DNA of 64,000 nucleotides from Candidatus Eremiobacterota bacterium (GCA_031082125.1 JAVHLM010000006.1:220059-284058), one strand, 5' to 3'. Counted from the stretch's first letter, positions 1 through 9,318 are shown. Made by a program: numbers and translations. Notes: generated by a model not told the origin, from the sequence alone.

Positions 1-765
1 CCGGAGCAGGTGGAGCTCACCTACGAGCTCGCCGGTGCCGGGTCGCGCTTTTTCGCTCTGGCAATAGACATGGCCATACGAACCCTTGCCCTGATCCTCG
101 TCTATAAGGCCCTTGCCCTGGTAATCCGCTCGGTGAACCTCATGCCACTTCATGGCGCCCTCTCCTCGCCGGCAGTCTTTTCCCTCTTCGTGCTGGGCAC
201 CCTGGGAGGCTTTATCACGCTTGGCTATTCCATGTTCTTTGAAACGCTCTGGAACGGCCAGACCCCTGGCAAGCGCGCCGCAGGGCTCAGGGTGATCAAG
301 GAGAACGGGACGCCGATCACGGTTTTTGATGCCGCCCTCAGGAACTTCATGAGGGCCGTCGATATCCTGCCCCTCTTTTACGGCATCGGGTGCCTCACCA
401 TGCTCATATCAAGGAAAAGAAAACGCCTGGGTGATTATGTGGCAGGAACCCTCGTGGTAAAAATCCCCGCCGAGGGGAGCCCCGTGCTCCTTCCCGAGAT
501 AGAGGTGGAGGCACCTGCCGATGCTCCCGATATCTCACCCCTCGACGAGAGGCACTTCCACCTTGCGCGTAACTTCATCATAAGGCGCGGCGGCCTTTCA
601 AGCACCATTCGCGGCAGCCTGGCAAGGGAGGTATGCGGTGCCCTCCTCTCGACGATTGGCCTTGAAAGCCACTCCTTCCCAAGCGACGAGGAGTTCCTGG
701 AATGGGTGGTCATCTCGTATGGAAAGGCTCAGGCTTCCGCAAAGCTGGGATCGAAAAGGCTGTGA
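1..765 (+). CDS. RDD family membrane protein (5' partial)
   Basis: The frame is open to the left edge and already encodes P-E-Q-V before the GTG at 10. That matches the conserved start of RDD proteins (a TPE-V-like stretch, then YELAGAGSRF), so the true start probably lies outside the window. RDD hallmarks are present: Arg and Asp in GSRFFALAIDMA, the QTPGKRAAGLRV loop, paired Arg and Asp in RNFMRAVDILP, and RKRLGDYVAGT. Three hydrophobic segments lie in the first 145 residues, followed by a cytoplasmic tail of about 100 residues not typical of the minimal domain. Function is unknown; RDD proteins have been linked to transport. Its 3' end overlaps the convergent tubulin-like gene by 37 bases. 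Confidence 0.8.
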   Translation, partial: PEQVELTYELAGAGSRFFALAIDMAIRTLALILVYKALALVIRSVNLMPLHGALSSPAVFSLFVLGTLGGFITLGYSMFFETLWNGQTPGKRAAGLRVIKENGTPITVFDAALRNFMRAVDILPLFYGIGCLTMLISRKRKRLGDYVAGTLVVKIPAEGSPVLLPEIEVEAPADAPDISPLDERHFHLARNFIIRRGGLSSTIRGSLAREVCGALLSTIGLESHSFPSDEEFLEWVVISYGKAQASAKLGSKRL

Positions 766-3695
766 TCCTCGATGGTGGAGCTGAATACCTCGGCAAATCC
801 CCTTTCCGCGATATACTGCTTGTCCCTTGCGTTGATAAACTCCTCGCGGTAATCGACAATAGCCTTCCAGATATCCTTCTTTTTGGCAAGATCCTTGCCG
901 CAGGAGCTGAGCCTTTTTACCACGTCGCTGTGGATGATCTCCCGGAGCTCTTTGTTGCTGCGTGCAAGGATTGACTCCAGGATCTTCTCCTCCATGCCTT
1001 TCTTGCCCACAGGCTTGTATTCCTTGAGGCCTGTCCTCTTGTCCATGTAGCTGTAGACCATGGTCTGGGGATCGTCCTTGTCGGGGGCGATGACACCGAT
1101 GGCAATGCCGATGAGGATCGCCACACGGGCCTTGCGCTGCTCTTCCTGGGAGGGCATGGTGACCTCGATCAGGTAGTCCTGCTCGCCCTTGCGCAGGTGG
1201 AGAGGAGTCTGGTAACCCTCGGAGAGCTGGTCATATTTTCCCTCCCACTTGTCTATCTCGTTGATCATCCTGAGGGGGAAGGCGCCCTCCTCGGTGGTGA
1301 AGAGGATCTCGTTCTTCCCCCTGATAGGCTGGATGCCCCTGAGCTGCCCCGGCTCGGAGCAGCATTTTTCAAGCAGCGGGATGAGATCGCGGAACTCGGG
1401 GAGAGTCCCCTCGCGACCGCCGAAGGTGCCAATGAGGGAGACCTTGCTGTTGGGGAGCCTCACGAAATCAGGAATCTGCTTGAAAGTGAGGAAGACCTCC
1501 GAGGAGGCGAATATGTTGCGCAGGGCCATCAGGGCTTGCTGCTCGTTGGGATACTTGTCAAAGAACTTCTTTGCCACCGAGATCTCCTTGACGCCATCAA
1601 AGAATGGCTTTGACACCGAGATGAGCTTTCCCATGATGTCCTTGTCACGGAAGTCATCTTTGCGCAGATCAAAGAGATTCTCGGCCTTGAGGGCCCTGAG
1701 CACCTCCGAGGACACCAGCGAGATGGAGTCCCGCTCATGGAGCTTGTCCTGATCCTCTACAAACTGGCGGTAATACGTTTCGATATCGGAAGGGTCATAG
1801 AGGAGCTCGCCGTTCATTACGAGCCCCGACGTGTCGTCAATGAGGTTTTTCTCGTTTTCCGTGAGGCGGCGCAGGATATTCTCCATCTTGGTCTTGAGCC
1901 GGTCCATCTCAAGCTCGAGAGCCTTGAGATACTCCAGGACCTTCGTGGAGAAGTCTATGGAGAGCTCAAGGACCTTCTTGTCAATCTTGCGCTTGAAGAA
2001 GGAGTTGGAGGCGCCGCTCGTCGCGTTGGTGATCTTGTCCTGGACCTGCTTGAGCATCACTTCCTTCTTGTTGAGGGAGAAGCGGTCGGCAAGCTTCTTG
2101 AGGGACTCGACCTCCTGAACCTTGCGCGTGGCGAACTGCGATTCCACCTTGGAAAGCTCATCATATTTCTTGACGAAGTAATCCTTGTAGCGGCTCATGG
2201 CGCTCTCGAGGGCATCCATGAACTGCTTGGCAAAGGCAAGCCCTTCCCCTTCTTTGGTGATCATCTTGGCGATATCGATTTCCAGCTTGGCGATGGTTGC
2301 CGAGAGCTTCTTTTCCTTGTTCTTGAAGATCCCCCGTGCGAACTCGCCCCACCTCGTGGGGTCCTTGTCGCCATCGTAGAATTTCTGCACAAACTGCTCG
2401 TCGCGCTTCAAGAGCGACTCGCCCCACTTCTTCTCATCGAGCTTCTGCAGGCTCGCGTAGCCTGCATTCATCTCTTCATCCACTCGGCTGTAATAGGTCT
2501 TGTTCCCCTCGCCGAGGGAGAGCTCGTCGCGTATCTGGTTTTTCTTGGCCGAGTCCACATCCACAAACATTTTGTTGATATCAAGGTAATGGGCAAGGTA
2601 CTCGTCCATGCGCTCTGACTGCCCGCCGGCAAAGAGCCACCCGTTCACCACATTCTTTGCCATCCGGTAGGAGCAGGCATTGATGACGCGCTCCTTGGGG
2701 AAATAGATGGTGGCAAGCCCCAGGCTCATGAAGTTGAGGGGGCACCCCAGCTTGTCCAGGCCCCCGGCGACGGCAGAGACGTTGTCCTTGAGGGATGCTT
2801 TGTACTGGCCGAACTCATGGGCGAACTCCAGGTAGATGTTGTGGGCCACCATCTCGAAGAGGTCGGAGCTCTTGGAGAAGGTGACGCGTGAATTCCTGTT
2901 GTCGATGAGGTAGCAGAAGTCAAAGGGCGGCGGCTGAATCTTCTTGCCCACACGCTCCTTCTCCCAGTTGGCCTCGAAATCATGGGAGAGGTTGTAGTGG
3001 TTGAGCTCCCTGAGAGCGGCGTAGCCAGCACCATAGGGCATATCGGAATTGAAGACTCCCGGGAGTATGAAATAGCCGATCCGTGAGTGCTCTGTCCCCT
3101 CAAGCCAGCTCTTCACTGAAAAGGCAAGGTCCAGGAAGATTCCGCTTCCTGTCCCGCCGCAGAGCGAAGAGACAATATAGACATTCAGCCCCGATTCCAC
3201 CTGGATGTTGTGGGTCTTGAGCATGTAGTCCATGTTGGACTTGTCGGTGACCTTGGAACGGATGCTGTTGAAGCTGCTCTTGATCTTCGAGTAGTTGAGG
3301 AAATAGGCGAGCCTCCCGACAGCCCTTATGCCCTTGGCGCCGACAGTCACGTCACCTAGCTCCAGGATCTTTCTGTCAAGCCACTCGGCAAGCTCGGGAA
3401 AGCTCCTTATCTCGTCCTTGAGGCGCTGCGTGCCCGTGACGGTGCAGTGGAGGAACTCCGAGGGATTCAGGGATATCTGCGAGAGCAGGACCTCGTCCAC
3501 ATCGGGCATGATGGGCTTCTCGGGGTCAGTGTCTATGATGAAAAAGCCCACTATGGGGAGCCTGTCGAGGCTGTCATAAGCCTCGACAATCTTGCGCCGC
3601 ACGTTCATGATTATTCTCTGGCCCGTGCCGCCGACACCTATGAGAATGCTGGGACGGATGGGCCGAAGCTGTGTTACTTTCTTGGAGCTGTCCAT
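729..3695 (-). CDS. Tubulin/FtsZ-like GTPase-fold protein (Tubulin_2 type)
   Basis: Encodes 988 aa from the ATG at 3695, chosen because AAGGAGG sits five bases upstream; an in-frame start 10 codons earlier has no such site. A nucleotide-binding glycine motif GVGGTGQ lies at residues 20-26 and the tubulin signature GGTGSG at 180-185, preceded by the strand VYIVSSLC. This is the arrangement of the FtsZ/tubulin superfamily but in a much longer protein. The middle (about 430-650) is rich in Lys/Glu and probably coiled coil. Related long tubulin-like proteins have been proposed as cores of membrane-remodelling systems that include a VWA protein, and the next gene here is one. Polymerisation and GTP hydrolysis are inferred. 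It looks like its own transcription unit behind a terminator. Confidence 0.85.
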   Translation of the reverse strand: MDSSKKVTQLRPIRPSILIGVGGTGQRIIMNVRRKIVEAYDSLDRLPIVGFFIIDTDPEKPIMPDVDEVLLSQISLNPSEFLHCTVTGTQRLKDEIRSFPELAEWLDRKILELGDVTVGAKGIRAVGRLAYFLNYSKIKSSFNSIRSKVTDKSNMDYMLKTHNIQVESGLNVYIVSSLCGGTGSGIFLDLAFSVKSWLEGTEHSRIGYFILPGVFNSDMPYGAGYAALRELNHYNLSHDFEANWEKERVGKKIQPPPFDFCYLIDNRNSRVTFSKSSDLFEMVAHNIYLEFAHEFGQYKASLKDNVSAVAGGLDKLGCPLNFMSLGLATIYFPKERVINACSYRMAKNVVNGWLFAGGQSERMDEYLAHYLDINKMFVDVDSAKKNQIRDELSLGEGNKTYYSRVDEEMNAGYASLQKLDEKKWGESLLKRDEQFVQKFYDGDKDPTRWGEFARGIFKNKEKKLSATIAKLEIDIAKMITKEGEGLAFAKQFMDALESAMSRYKDYFVKKYDELSKVESQFATRKVQEVESLKKLADRFSLNKKEVMLKQVQDKITNATSGASNSFFKRKIDKKVLELSIDFSTKVLEYLKALELEMDRLKTKMENILRRLTENEKNLIDDTSGLVMNGELLYDPSDIETYYRQFVEDQDKLHERDSISLVSSEVLRALKAENLFDLRKDDFRDKDIMGKLISVSKPFFDGVKEISVAKKFFDKYPNEQQALMALRNIFASSEVFLTFKQIPDFVRLPNSKVSLIGTFGGREGTLPEFRDLIPLLEKCCSEPGQLRGIQPIRGKNEILFTTEEGAFPLRMINEIDKWEGKYDQLSEGYQTPLHLRKGEQDYLIEVTMPSQEEQRKARVAILIGIAIGVIAPDKDDPQTMVYSYMDKRTGLKEYKPVGKKGMEEKILESILARSNKELREIIHSDVVKRLSSCGKDLAKKKDIWKAIVDYREEFINARDKQYIAERGFAEVFSSTIEDHSLFDPSFAEA

Positions 3696-3744
3696 GGGAA
3701 CCTCCTTGTAATAATCGCATACCAATTGATGCGAGGGAAGTCTG

Positions 3745-3775
3745 AAAAAGAAAAGAAACCCCTGTTAAGGTTTCT
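3745..3775 (-). terminator. Rho-independent terminator after the VWA gene
   Basis: On the minus strand an AGAAACC/GGTTTCT stem with a short loop is followed by a T-rich run (TTTTCTTTTT). It lies about 40 bases past the VWA stop codon and before the tubulin-like gene, so the two are probably separate transcription units. Confidence 0.6.
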
Positions 3776-3813
3776 CATGTATCGCGGTATTTCCTGCAAA
3801 GACGACGCCCCAA

Positions 3814-5505
3814 TTAGAAGCTGAAGTTCCCGCCCTCTTCATCAGAAGGGGGAGGCGCTGCCTGAGCTTCCTCCTGGGGGACGCCGTACTCCTGATCGCC
3901 TTCCAGGAGCTGGATGGCGTGATAGGTGCCGTCAATGGTGAGGGTGAAGCTGCCGCCATAGGCGAGCTCCCGCTCTATCCCTGCCTGGGGTGCATCGGAG
4001 AGGACTCCCTCTTTTTTGGAGGTCAGGATAAACTTCCTGTCCCTTCTCGTGATGATGGCCACAAGCTCCTGGCAGCCCTCTATCTCGAAATCGGCGCCGC
4101 CGCCGAGCGTGATGCTCTCGCCATTTTTCAGTCTGAAGGCCCTTCCCTTCTCCTCCGTCTTGAGCGTCACCGTGAGGGGCATCATCTTCCTGTATACCAC
4201 AAAGCCGAAGCCCCCGACAGCGCCCAGCCCGAGGGCCGTGACAAGGACGAAGAGCTCTGTGCATGGCGGGAGCTTTCCTGCCATGGGAATGGTCTCCCTT
4301 TTTGAGATAAAGGGATAGTTGTAGGCCATGGCAGGAGCTGCCGGCGAAGGCGAGGCCGACGCCTCTTTCGAAGAGGGGGGCTCGGCCTCCATGATGCCCG
4401 TCACTTCAACGTCCAAGACTCCCTGAAACTCCCTGGGGCTGAAGCTCCAGTTCTTGGGAAAGTTCACTTCGCTCACGAAGGAGAGTGATTTTCCCGGGGC
4501 AAGCACAGGAGCGGGAAGGTTTGAGTCCTTGGCCCTGCCTTCGCCGGTGCCGTTGTAAAAGCTTCTCACGGTGAGATTCTTCACGGCGAGCTTCTGGAAA
4601 GCGGAGAGCAGCTCAAACTGTACGGCTCTCTGGTAAGGGTTCTTGGTGGTCTTTCCAGTCTTTTTCAGGGTGAGCCTGTCGGAAAGCCATTCGACATAGA
4701 ACCTGAAGGGAGCGAAGGCCACCTTCTCTTTGTCTTCTTTTATCTCATAGTCTCTTTCAAAGACTTCCTTGAGCTTCTCGGTGAAGGACTTCAATTCGCT
4801 TGAGATCTTCTCGTTGACAGGCGTCTTCGACTCCTCCTTGACCGACTTGAACCTGGGCTCGTACCCCTCGAACTTCATGCCGATGGGGATAATATCGATC
4901 CGCCTGGTCTTTTTCGCCTCGTCCATAAGCTCGGAAAGCTCGACGGACTCTTTGCTCCCCGGGTTCCTGAAGGGGCTCGCGCTGGGCGGCATGTCATCGC
5001 CGTCGGAGATGAAGACCACACGCTGGATCCTCAGGGGCTCACGCCTTTTTACCCTTCCCTCGTCAAATTCCTTCAGCGTCTTGAGGGTTGTCCAGTAAGC
5101 CTTGCGGATGTCGGTGCCGAAGCCCTTGGTGGTGGTGGTTTTTCTTATCTCCATGCCTTTGAAGAGCTCTTTCTGGCGGTCGTTGTCAATCTGCTTTATC
5201 TGTGCAGGTTTGGTGTCCTCGTCGAACTTGATGAGCACAAGGGTGTCGCCGATCCTGGAAAGGTCAACGACGCTCTCGGCCATGAGCTTCCACTCGGGGA
5301 GCACGGCCTTCATGCTGTCCGACACGTCGATGACAAAGACTATGTCATAGTTGGGATTTTCCAGGGCGGAGAGCAGGCGGATGATGTTGGCATCCTTTTT
5401 CGTGATGGTCTCGCCTGCAGGGGGAACCTGTGCCTCCACCGTGAAGGCGAAGACTAGCAAGAAAAAAGCAAAGGCAAGACTCACCGCTTTCAACAAATTC
5501 CGCAT
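3814..5505 (-). CDS. VWA-domain protein with membrane anchor and cytoplasmic FHA-like tail
   Basis: The start ATG at 5505 has GAGGAG five bases upstream and opens a clear signal peptide (residues 1-26); the longer in-frame extension is upstream non-coding sequence. The von Willebrand A domain begins near residue 54 with the metal-binding MIDAS motif D-V-S-D-S at 60-64. A transmembrane helix lies at about 418-440, with no other strong helix after the signal. The C-terminal 100 residues (GRAFRLKNGESITLGGGADF onward) have the short beta-strand rhythm of an FHA-like domain, though this is inference. The predicted topology is an exported VWA domain with an internal tail that could contact cytoplasmic partners such as the tubulin-like protein. 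563 aa. Confidence 0.82.
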   Translation of the reverse strand: MRNLLKAVSLAFAFFLLVFAFTVEAQVPPAGETITKKDANIIRLLSALENPNYDIVFVIDVSDSMKAVLPEWKLMAESVVDLSRIGDTLVLIKFDEDTKPAQIKQIDNDRQKELFKGMEIRKTTTTKGFGTDIRKAYWTTLKTLKEFDEGRVKRREPLRIQRVVFISDGDDMPPSASPFRNPGSKESVELSELMDEAKKTRRIDIIPIGMKFEGYEPRFKSVKEESKTPVNEKISSELKSFTEKLKEVFERDYEIKEDKEKVAFAPFRFYVEWLSDRLTLKKTGKTTKNPYQRAVQFELLSAFQKLAVKNLTVRSFYNGTGEGRAKDSNLPAPVLAPGKSLSFVSEVNFPKNWSFSPREFQGVLDVEVTGIMEAEPPSSKEASASPSPAAPAMAYNYPFISKRETIPMAGKLPPCTELFVLVTALGLGAVGGFGFVVYRKMMPLTVTLKTEEKGRAFRLKNGESITLGGGADFEIEGCQELVAIITRRDRKFILTSKKEGVLSDAPQAGIERELAYGGSFTLTIDGTYHAIQLLEGDQEYGVPQEEAQAAPPPSDEEGGNFSF

Positions 5506-5551
5506 GGCCACTCCTCGTTGTGCGATTCCCGGGGGGTGCCGGGATTTCTTT

Positions 5552-7309
5552 CTATTCGACCTTGAGGAGATCTTCTCCTTTTTGGGGGCGCCTCGCGGTG
5601 AAGGCATAGCAGATGCCGTCGCAGCCCGCCACGTAAAGATGGCCGTCAGAGACAAGCGGGGAGGCCATTATCTCCTGTTCCAGGCGGTAACTCCACAGGT
5701 CGCGGCCTTCCATATCCAGGGCATAGACATAACCCGACTGCGAGCAGAAGAGCACCGCACCGCTCCCGAGGATCAGGGGCGGTGAAGTGATTGCATCGTT
5801 CACCATGATCTTCTCATTGCGGAAACGCCAGTTCACGCCGCCCGAGAGCTTTCCGAGGGCATAGAGGTACTGGGCCCAGGTGCCCGCAAAGAGCAGATCA
5901 GCCCCCACCGCGAGGGAAGCATTGATCCCCCCCTCGACCTGCGTGTAGAGATGCCACGTATCCTGCCCGGTCTCAATACTGAGGGCATAGACATTCCCGG
6001 CACCGTCGCCTATGAAGACGATTCCCTCACTTATGGCCGGAGCCCCGGCCACACGGGCACCCATGGGCTTGTCCTCTGGAAACCGCCATTTGACGGCGCC
6101 TGTCTTCCCGTCGAGGCCCCAGACATACCCCACGCGGGAGATCACGACAAGGATGCCCTTTGACAGGGCAGGGGAGACGATAAAGCCGTGCTCTTCGCCC
6201 TGGAAGTCATTGTCACTGAAGCGCCAACGGGGAGAGCCCGTGGCCTTGTCCAGGGCAAGGACCTCGCCGCCTGACGTGGCGACATAGACCAGGTCGTCCT
6301 CCACGAGCATATCGGCCTGGATGGGCGCAAGAGTCTCGTTCCGCAGCTGGGGATAAACCCAGAGGAATCCGCCGCTTGAGGCGTCAAGCTTGAAGACCTT
6401 CCCTTCCATGGTGGCAATATATACCCTTCCGAGAGAAGGGGCTCCCTCCTCATCGGGTGCAGGGCGCTCCTCGTCAATGGCCGGCGTCGCCACGAGAGCG
6501 CTTGAAGTGGGGCGGACCCATATCTTTTCACCGTTATACTGGTTAAGGGCATAAAGACTCCCCCCATGGGTGGCGATAAAGAGCACACCGCGCCATGCAA
6601 GAGGCGATGCGGTGATCCTTACCGCCTCCTTGAGATCGGGGAATGTCCACTTCAGGTAGAGAGGAAAGGAAATGCGCTCCCTCGAGAGGCCCGTGCGCCC
6701 GTTATCACCCTGGAACGTGAGCCACTGCCCCGGCACCACGGGGAGAGGCGACTGGCACTCCCTGCACTTCTCAGACTCCACCCTGTTTGACTGCCTGCAG
6801 TTGAGGCAGTACACCACTTTCTTCAGGCACTTGGGGCAGAAGAGAGCTTTCCCGCCCAGGATGCTCTTGCATTCCTCGTATGGGCAGATACCCTTCATAT
6901 CCCCGCCGCAGCAGGGGCAGAACCGTGCTTCGACCCTGCGCAGCACCACCTCCTTGCCGCAGAGCGGGCAGGCTCTCCTGAAGAGCTCGCGGCCCGTGGT
7001 GCTGCAGAACCGGGCAGCCTTCCTGTGAAATCCCTGGCAGAGGGGGCACCGCTCCGAAGCATCCCTCCCGGGGGGCACCGGCGGCGGCTCCGTTGGGGGA
7101 GGGGCCTTGATGTCCAGGGTCTCAAAGCCCGCGGGAGCCATCTGGATAGGCTGCGTGAGGCTCTCTGAGGGAATTACGACGGTGGGCTGCCGAAGGGCTG
7201 CCTTGCTGAGCTTTTTTGCGCCCGTGAGGGCATGCCCCGTGACAGGGCAGAACTTGGCATTCTCACTATGCGGTTTTCCGCAATGGGCGCATTGCTTTCG
7301 GGCGTTCAT
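5552..7309 (-). CDS. PQQ-like beta-propeller protein with N-terminal zinc ribbons
   Basis: 585 aa; the ATG has AAGGA seven bases upstream. Five cysteine clusters precede the propeller: CxxC with a later FCPVTG (7-21), 88-102, 114-134, 142-161 and 168-185. The first two have only three Cys and a Thr-Gly, so may bind metal weakly or use His. From about 205 onward come repeats of the PQQ/Pyrrolo-quinoline type, such as GSLYALNQYNGEKIW, GEVLALDKATGSPRW and GYVYALDMEGRDLW, forming a seven- or eight-bladed propeller. There is no signal peptide, so the protein is predicted to be cytoplasmic and to act as a scaffold rather than a dehydrogenase. It lies 46 bases upstream of the VWA gene on the same strand and is likely co-transcribed with it. 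Confidence 0.82.
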   Translation of the reverse strand: MNARKQCAHCGKPHSENAKFCPVTGHALTGAKKLSKAALRQPTVVIPSESLTQPIQMAPAGFETLDIKAPPPTEPPPVPPGRDASERCPLCQGFHRKAARFCSTTGRELFRRACPLCGKEVVLRRVEARFCPCCGGDMKGICPYEECKSILGGKALFCPKCLKKVVYCLNCRQSNRVESEKCRECQSPLPVVPGQWLTFQGDNGRTGLSRERISFPLYLKWTFPDLKEAVRITASPLAWRGVLFIATHGGSLYALNQYNGEKIWVRPTSSALVATPAIDEERPAPDEEGAPSLGRVYIATMEGKVFKLDASSGGFLWVYPQLRNETLAPIQADMLVEDDLVYVATSGGEVLALDKATGSPRWRFSDNDFQGEEHGFIVSPALSKGILVVISRVGYVWGLDGKTGAVKWRFPEDKPMGARVAGAPAISEGIVFIGDGAGNVYALSIETGQDTWHLYTQVEGGINASLAVGADLLFAGTWAQYLYALGKLSGGVNWRFRNEKIMVNDAITSPPLILGSGAVLFCSQSGYVYALDMEGRDLWSYRLEQEIMASPLVSDGHLYVAGCDGICYAFTARRPQKGEDLLKVE

Positions 7310-7463
7310 TGAAAATCCTTGACGGTGAGTATTTCTTTCTCCCTCTATAATTATTCAGAATGAAGCAACCCTCCTGCAATCTCCCTGGGGAATAAGATAA
7401 AGGGAGGAGCACGGCGCAAAGGCTCGAATGAGTAATAGAGAAAGCTCTCGAGGAGGTACGCCG
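7310..7463. promoter_or_regulatory. Divergent intergenic region with a TATAAT box
   Basis: This stretch separates the minus-strand PQQ gene from the plus-strand PLP-enzyme gene and should hold promoters for both. A perfect plus-strand TATAAT lies at 7346-7351. The nearest TTGACG (7319-7324) is 21 bases away, which is too far, so the -35 is unclear. A CTCCCT/AGGGAG inverted repeat occurs in the leader near 7390-7415. Confidence 0.3.
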
Positions 7464-8765
7464 GTGCTCGCTATGCTCGCCATCACGAAAAAGATGCTCA
7501 TGGAACAGTGGGATATCCCCTCCCTCCTTGTGGAAAGGGCCGAAAAATCCCTTGAGGCGACCGAGAAACGCCGGCAGGAGCTCCGTGCCATCACCGGATA
7601 CACCATGCTGAAGGTCCTGACGGCCTTCAGGAACCATCAGGTTTCAGACAGCCACTTCTGGGGAAGCACGGGCTATGGATTTCATGACGCCGGAAGGGAG
7701 GTCCTTGACGGCATCTTCGCAGAAATCTTCGGCACCGAGAAAGCCCTGGTGCGATGGCAGTTCGTCTCGGGCACCCATGCGCTTGCCTCGATCCTCTTCG
7801 GTGCACTTCGCCCCGGCGACCGCTGGATATCCCTCGTAGGGCCTCCCTACGACACGCTCTGGCCCCTCATCGATGGATCGGGCCGCTGGAAGGGCTCTCT
7901 TGCCGAGTGGGGCATCACCTACGACGAGGTCCCTCTCGCCAGGGACTGCTCCTTTGACAGGGAGGCAATAAGGAAAGCCCTGGATCATCCGGCAAAACTG
8001 GTATACCTGCAGCGCTCCCTCGGCTACACATGGCGCCCCTCGATCACGCTCTCCGCCATGGAGGAGCTGATCGCCTTTGTCAAATCCCTTGCCCCCGCGG
8101 TAATCGTGATGGTTGACAACTGCTACGGCGAGTTTGTCGAAGAGAGGGAACCGACCCATATCGGCGCCGACATCATGGGAGGGTCTCTCATCAAGAACGC
8201 CGGCGGAGGCCTTGCCCCGGCGGGAGGCTATATCGCAGGGAAAAGTGACCTCGTGGAGAGGGCTTCAATATACCTCACCTCACCCGGCATCGGCCCCGAC
8301 GAGGGGGCCACCGTGGGGCTGAACCGCCTCCTCTTCCAGGGCTGCTTCATGGCGCCTTCAGTGGTAGGCGGGGCCCTTGAGGGCGCCGTGTGGGCTTCCC
8401 ATCTTCTGGAGAGCCTGGGTTTCAAGGTGCTCCCCGGCCCCTTCGACGGCAGGACCGACATTATCCAGGCCATCGGCCTGGGAACCCCTGAGGCTCTCAA
8501 GACCTTCTGCAGGGGCATCCAGGAAAGCTCACCCGTTGACCACTTTGCCTTACCCGAGGCGGTGAGCATGCCGGGATACCGGGACCCCATCATCATGGCA
8601 GGGGGAACCTTCATACAGGGCTCATCGATAGAGCTCTCCTGCGACGGCCCCCTCAGGGAGCCCTATGCCGCCTATCTCCAGGGGGGGCTTTCATTCCACC
8701 ATGTGACCATAGGTGTGATGAAAGCCCTCGCAAGGCTCGCCCGCGAGGGCCTCGTAACACTCTGA
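7464..8765 (+). CDS. Methionine gamma-lyase family PLP enzyme (aluminium-resistance protein family)
   Basis: A fold-type I PLP-dependent enzyme of the Cys/Met-metabolism superfamily, in the branch often annotated as aluminium resistance protein or YnbB. Family-typical stretches include FWGSTGYGFHDAGREVLD, FVSGTHA, VDNCYGEF and GGSLIKNAGGG, in which K244 is the likely PLP lysine. I chose GTG at 7464 because AGGAGG lies seven bases upstream; the ATG at 7473 is nine bases further and the ATG at 7428 has no Shine-Dalgarno site. The product is 433 aa, normal for the family. The substrate is unproven and the aluminium link is historical. It stands alone on the plus strand. Confidence 0.85.
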   Translation: MLAMLAITKKMLMEQWDIPSLLVERAEKSLEATEKRRQELRAITGYTMLKVLTAFRNHQVSDSHFWGSTGYGFHDAGREVLDGIFAEIFGTEKALVRWQFVSGTHALASILFGALRPGDRWISLVGPPYDTLWPLIDGSGRWKGSLAEWGITYDEVPLARDCSFDREAIRKALDHPAKLVYLQRSLGYTWRPSITLSAMEELIAFVKSLAPAVIVMVDNCYGEFVEEREPTHIGADIMGGSLIKNAGGGLAPAGGYIAGKSDLVERASIYLTSPGIGPDEGATVGLNRLLFQGCFMAPSVVGGALEGAVWASHLLESLGFKVLPGPFDGRTDIIQAIGLGTPEALKTFCRGIQESSPVDHFALPEAVSMPGYRDPIIMAGGTFIQGSSIELSCDGPLREPYAAYLQGGLSFHHVTIGVMKALARLAREGLVTL

Positions 8766-8792
8766 ACAAAAGGAAAAGGACCTACCTTTCCT
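8766..8792 (-). terminator. Putative terminator of the secreted-protein gene
   Basis: On the minus strand an eight-base stem (AGGAAAGG/CCTTTTCCT with one bulge) and a five-base loop are followed by TTTTGTT, about 45 bases past the stop codon of the gene at 8836-9318. The plus-strand reading has no T run. Confidence 0.45.
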
Positions 8793-8835
8793 CGTTGTGG
8801 TAAGCCCTTTATCGCTTTTCCTATTTTTCTGCTGC

Positions 8836-9318
8836 TTAGCAGTCCTTGGCGGGCGGTATAGGTACGCCCTTGACGGGTTCCTTGGGATCAAATATGACGA
8901 ATTTGAAATCCTTGTTGTGACCTGAGTAATTCCTGATCTTCACCTTGATGTTGTCGTAAAGAAGCGTATTGTTGGTGTGAGGCACGCAGAATGACTTGTA
9001 AGCCTGGCGCACTCTCACCTTCCCGAAAAGGGTATTGTTGGGAGTATAGAAGTAAATTTCAAGGTTGATGAGGGGGTCGCAGAAGAACTCGTTGTACTCG
9101 ATCTGGAAGAATTTCCCGTTGTTGCTGTCAAACTTGGTCTCAAACTCGTGAGGAAGGTAGAAATAGCTCTGACCCGTGGGATAGTGGTACACATTATAGC
9201 GGTGTGTGTCCGCTGGTGTGTGGAAGAGCTTCTCGTCCTGGGCCCATGCCTGCCCGGCAAACATGACGATAAAGGCACAGACTGCAAGAAGCGCTATCGC
9301 CGTAAATCTTTTTGTCAC
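8836..9318 (-). CDS. Secreted protein of unknown function
   Basis: 160 aa from a GTG start with AAAGGAG about eight bases upstream. Residues 1-26 form a signal peptide (charged MTKR, hydrophobic core, then AGQAWA, a good signal-peptidase I site), with no lipobox and no other membrane helix. The mature part is rich in Tyr, Phe and Asn with two or three Cys, including one near the C-terminal end (PPAKDC), and is probably a beta-rich extracytoplasmic domain. I do not recognise a family. It is a single-gene unit with a terminator-like hairpin downstream. Confidence 0.65.
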   Translation of the reverse strand: MTKRFTAIALLAVCAFIVMFAGQAWAQDEKLFHTPADTHRYNVYHYPTGQSYFYLPHEFETKFDSNNGKFFQIEYNEFFCDPLINLEIYFYTPNNTLFGKVRVRQAYKSFCVPHTNNTLLYDNIKVKIRNYSGHNKDFKFVIFDPKEPVKGVPIPPAKDC

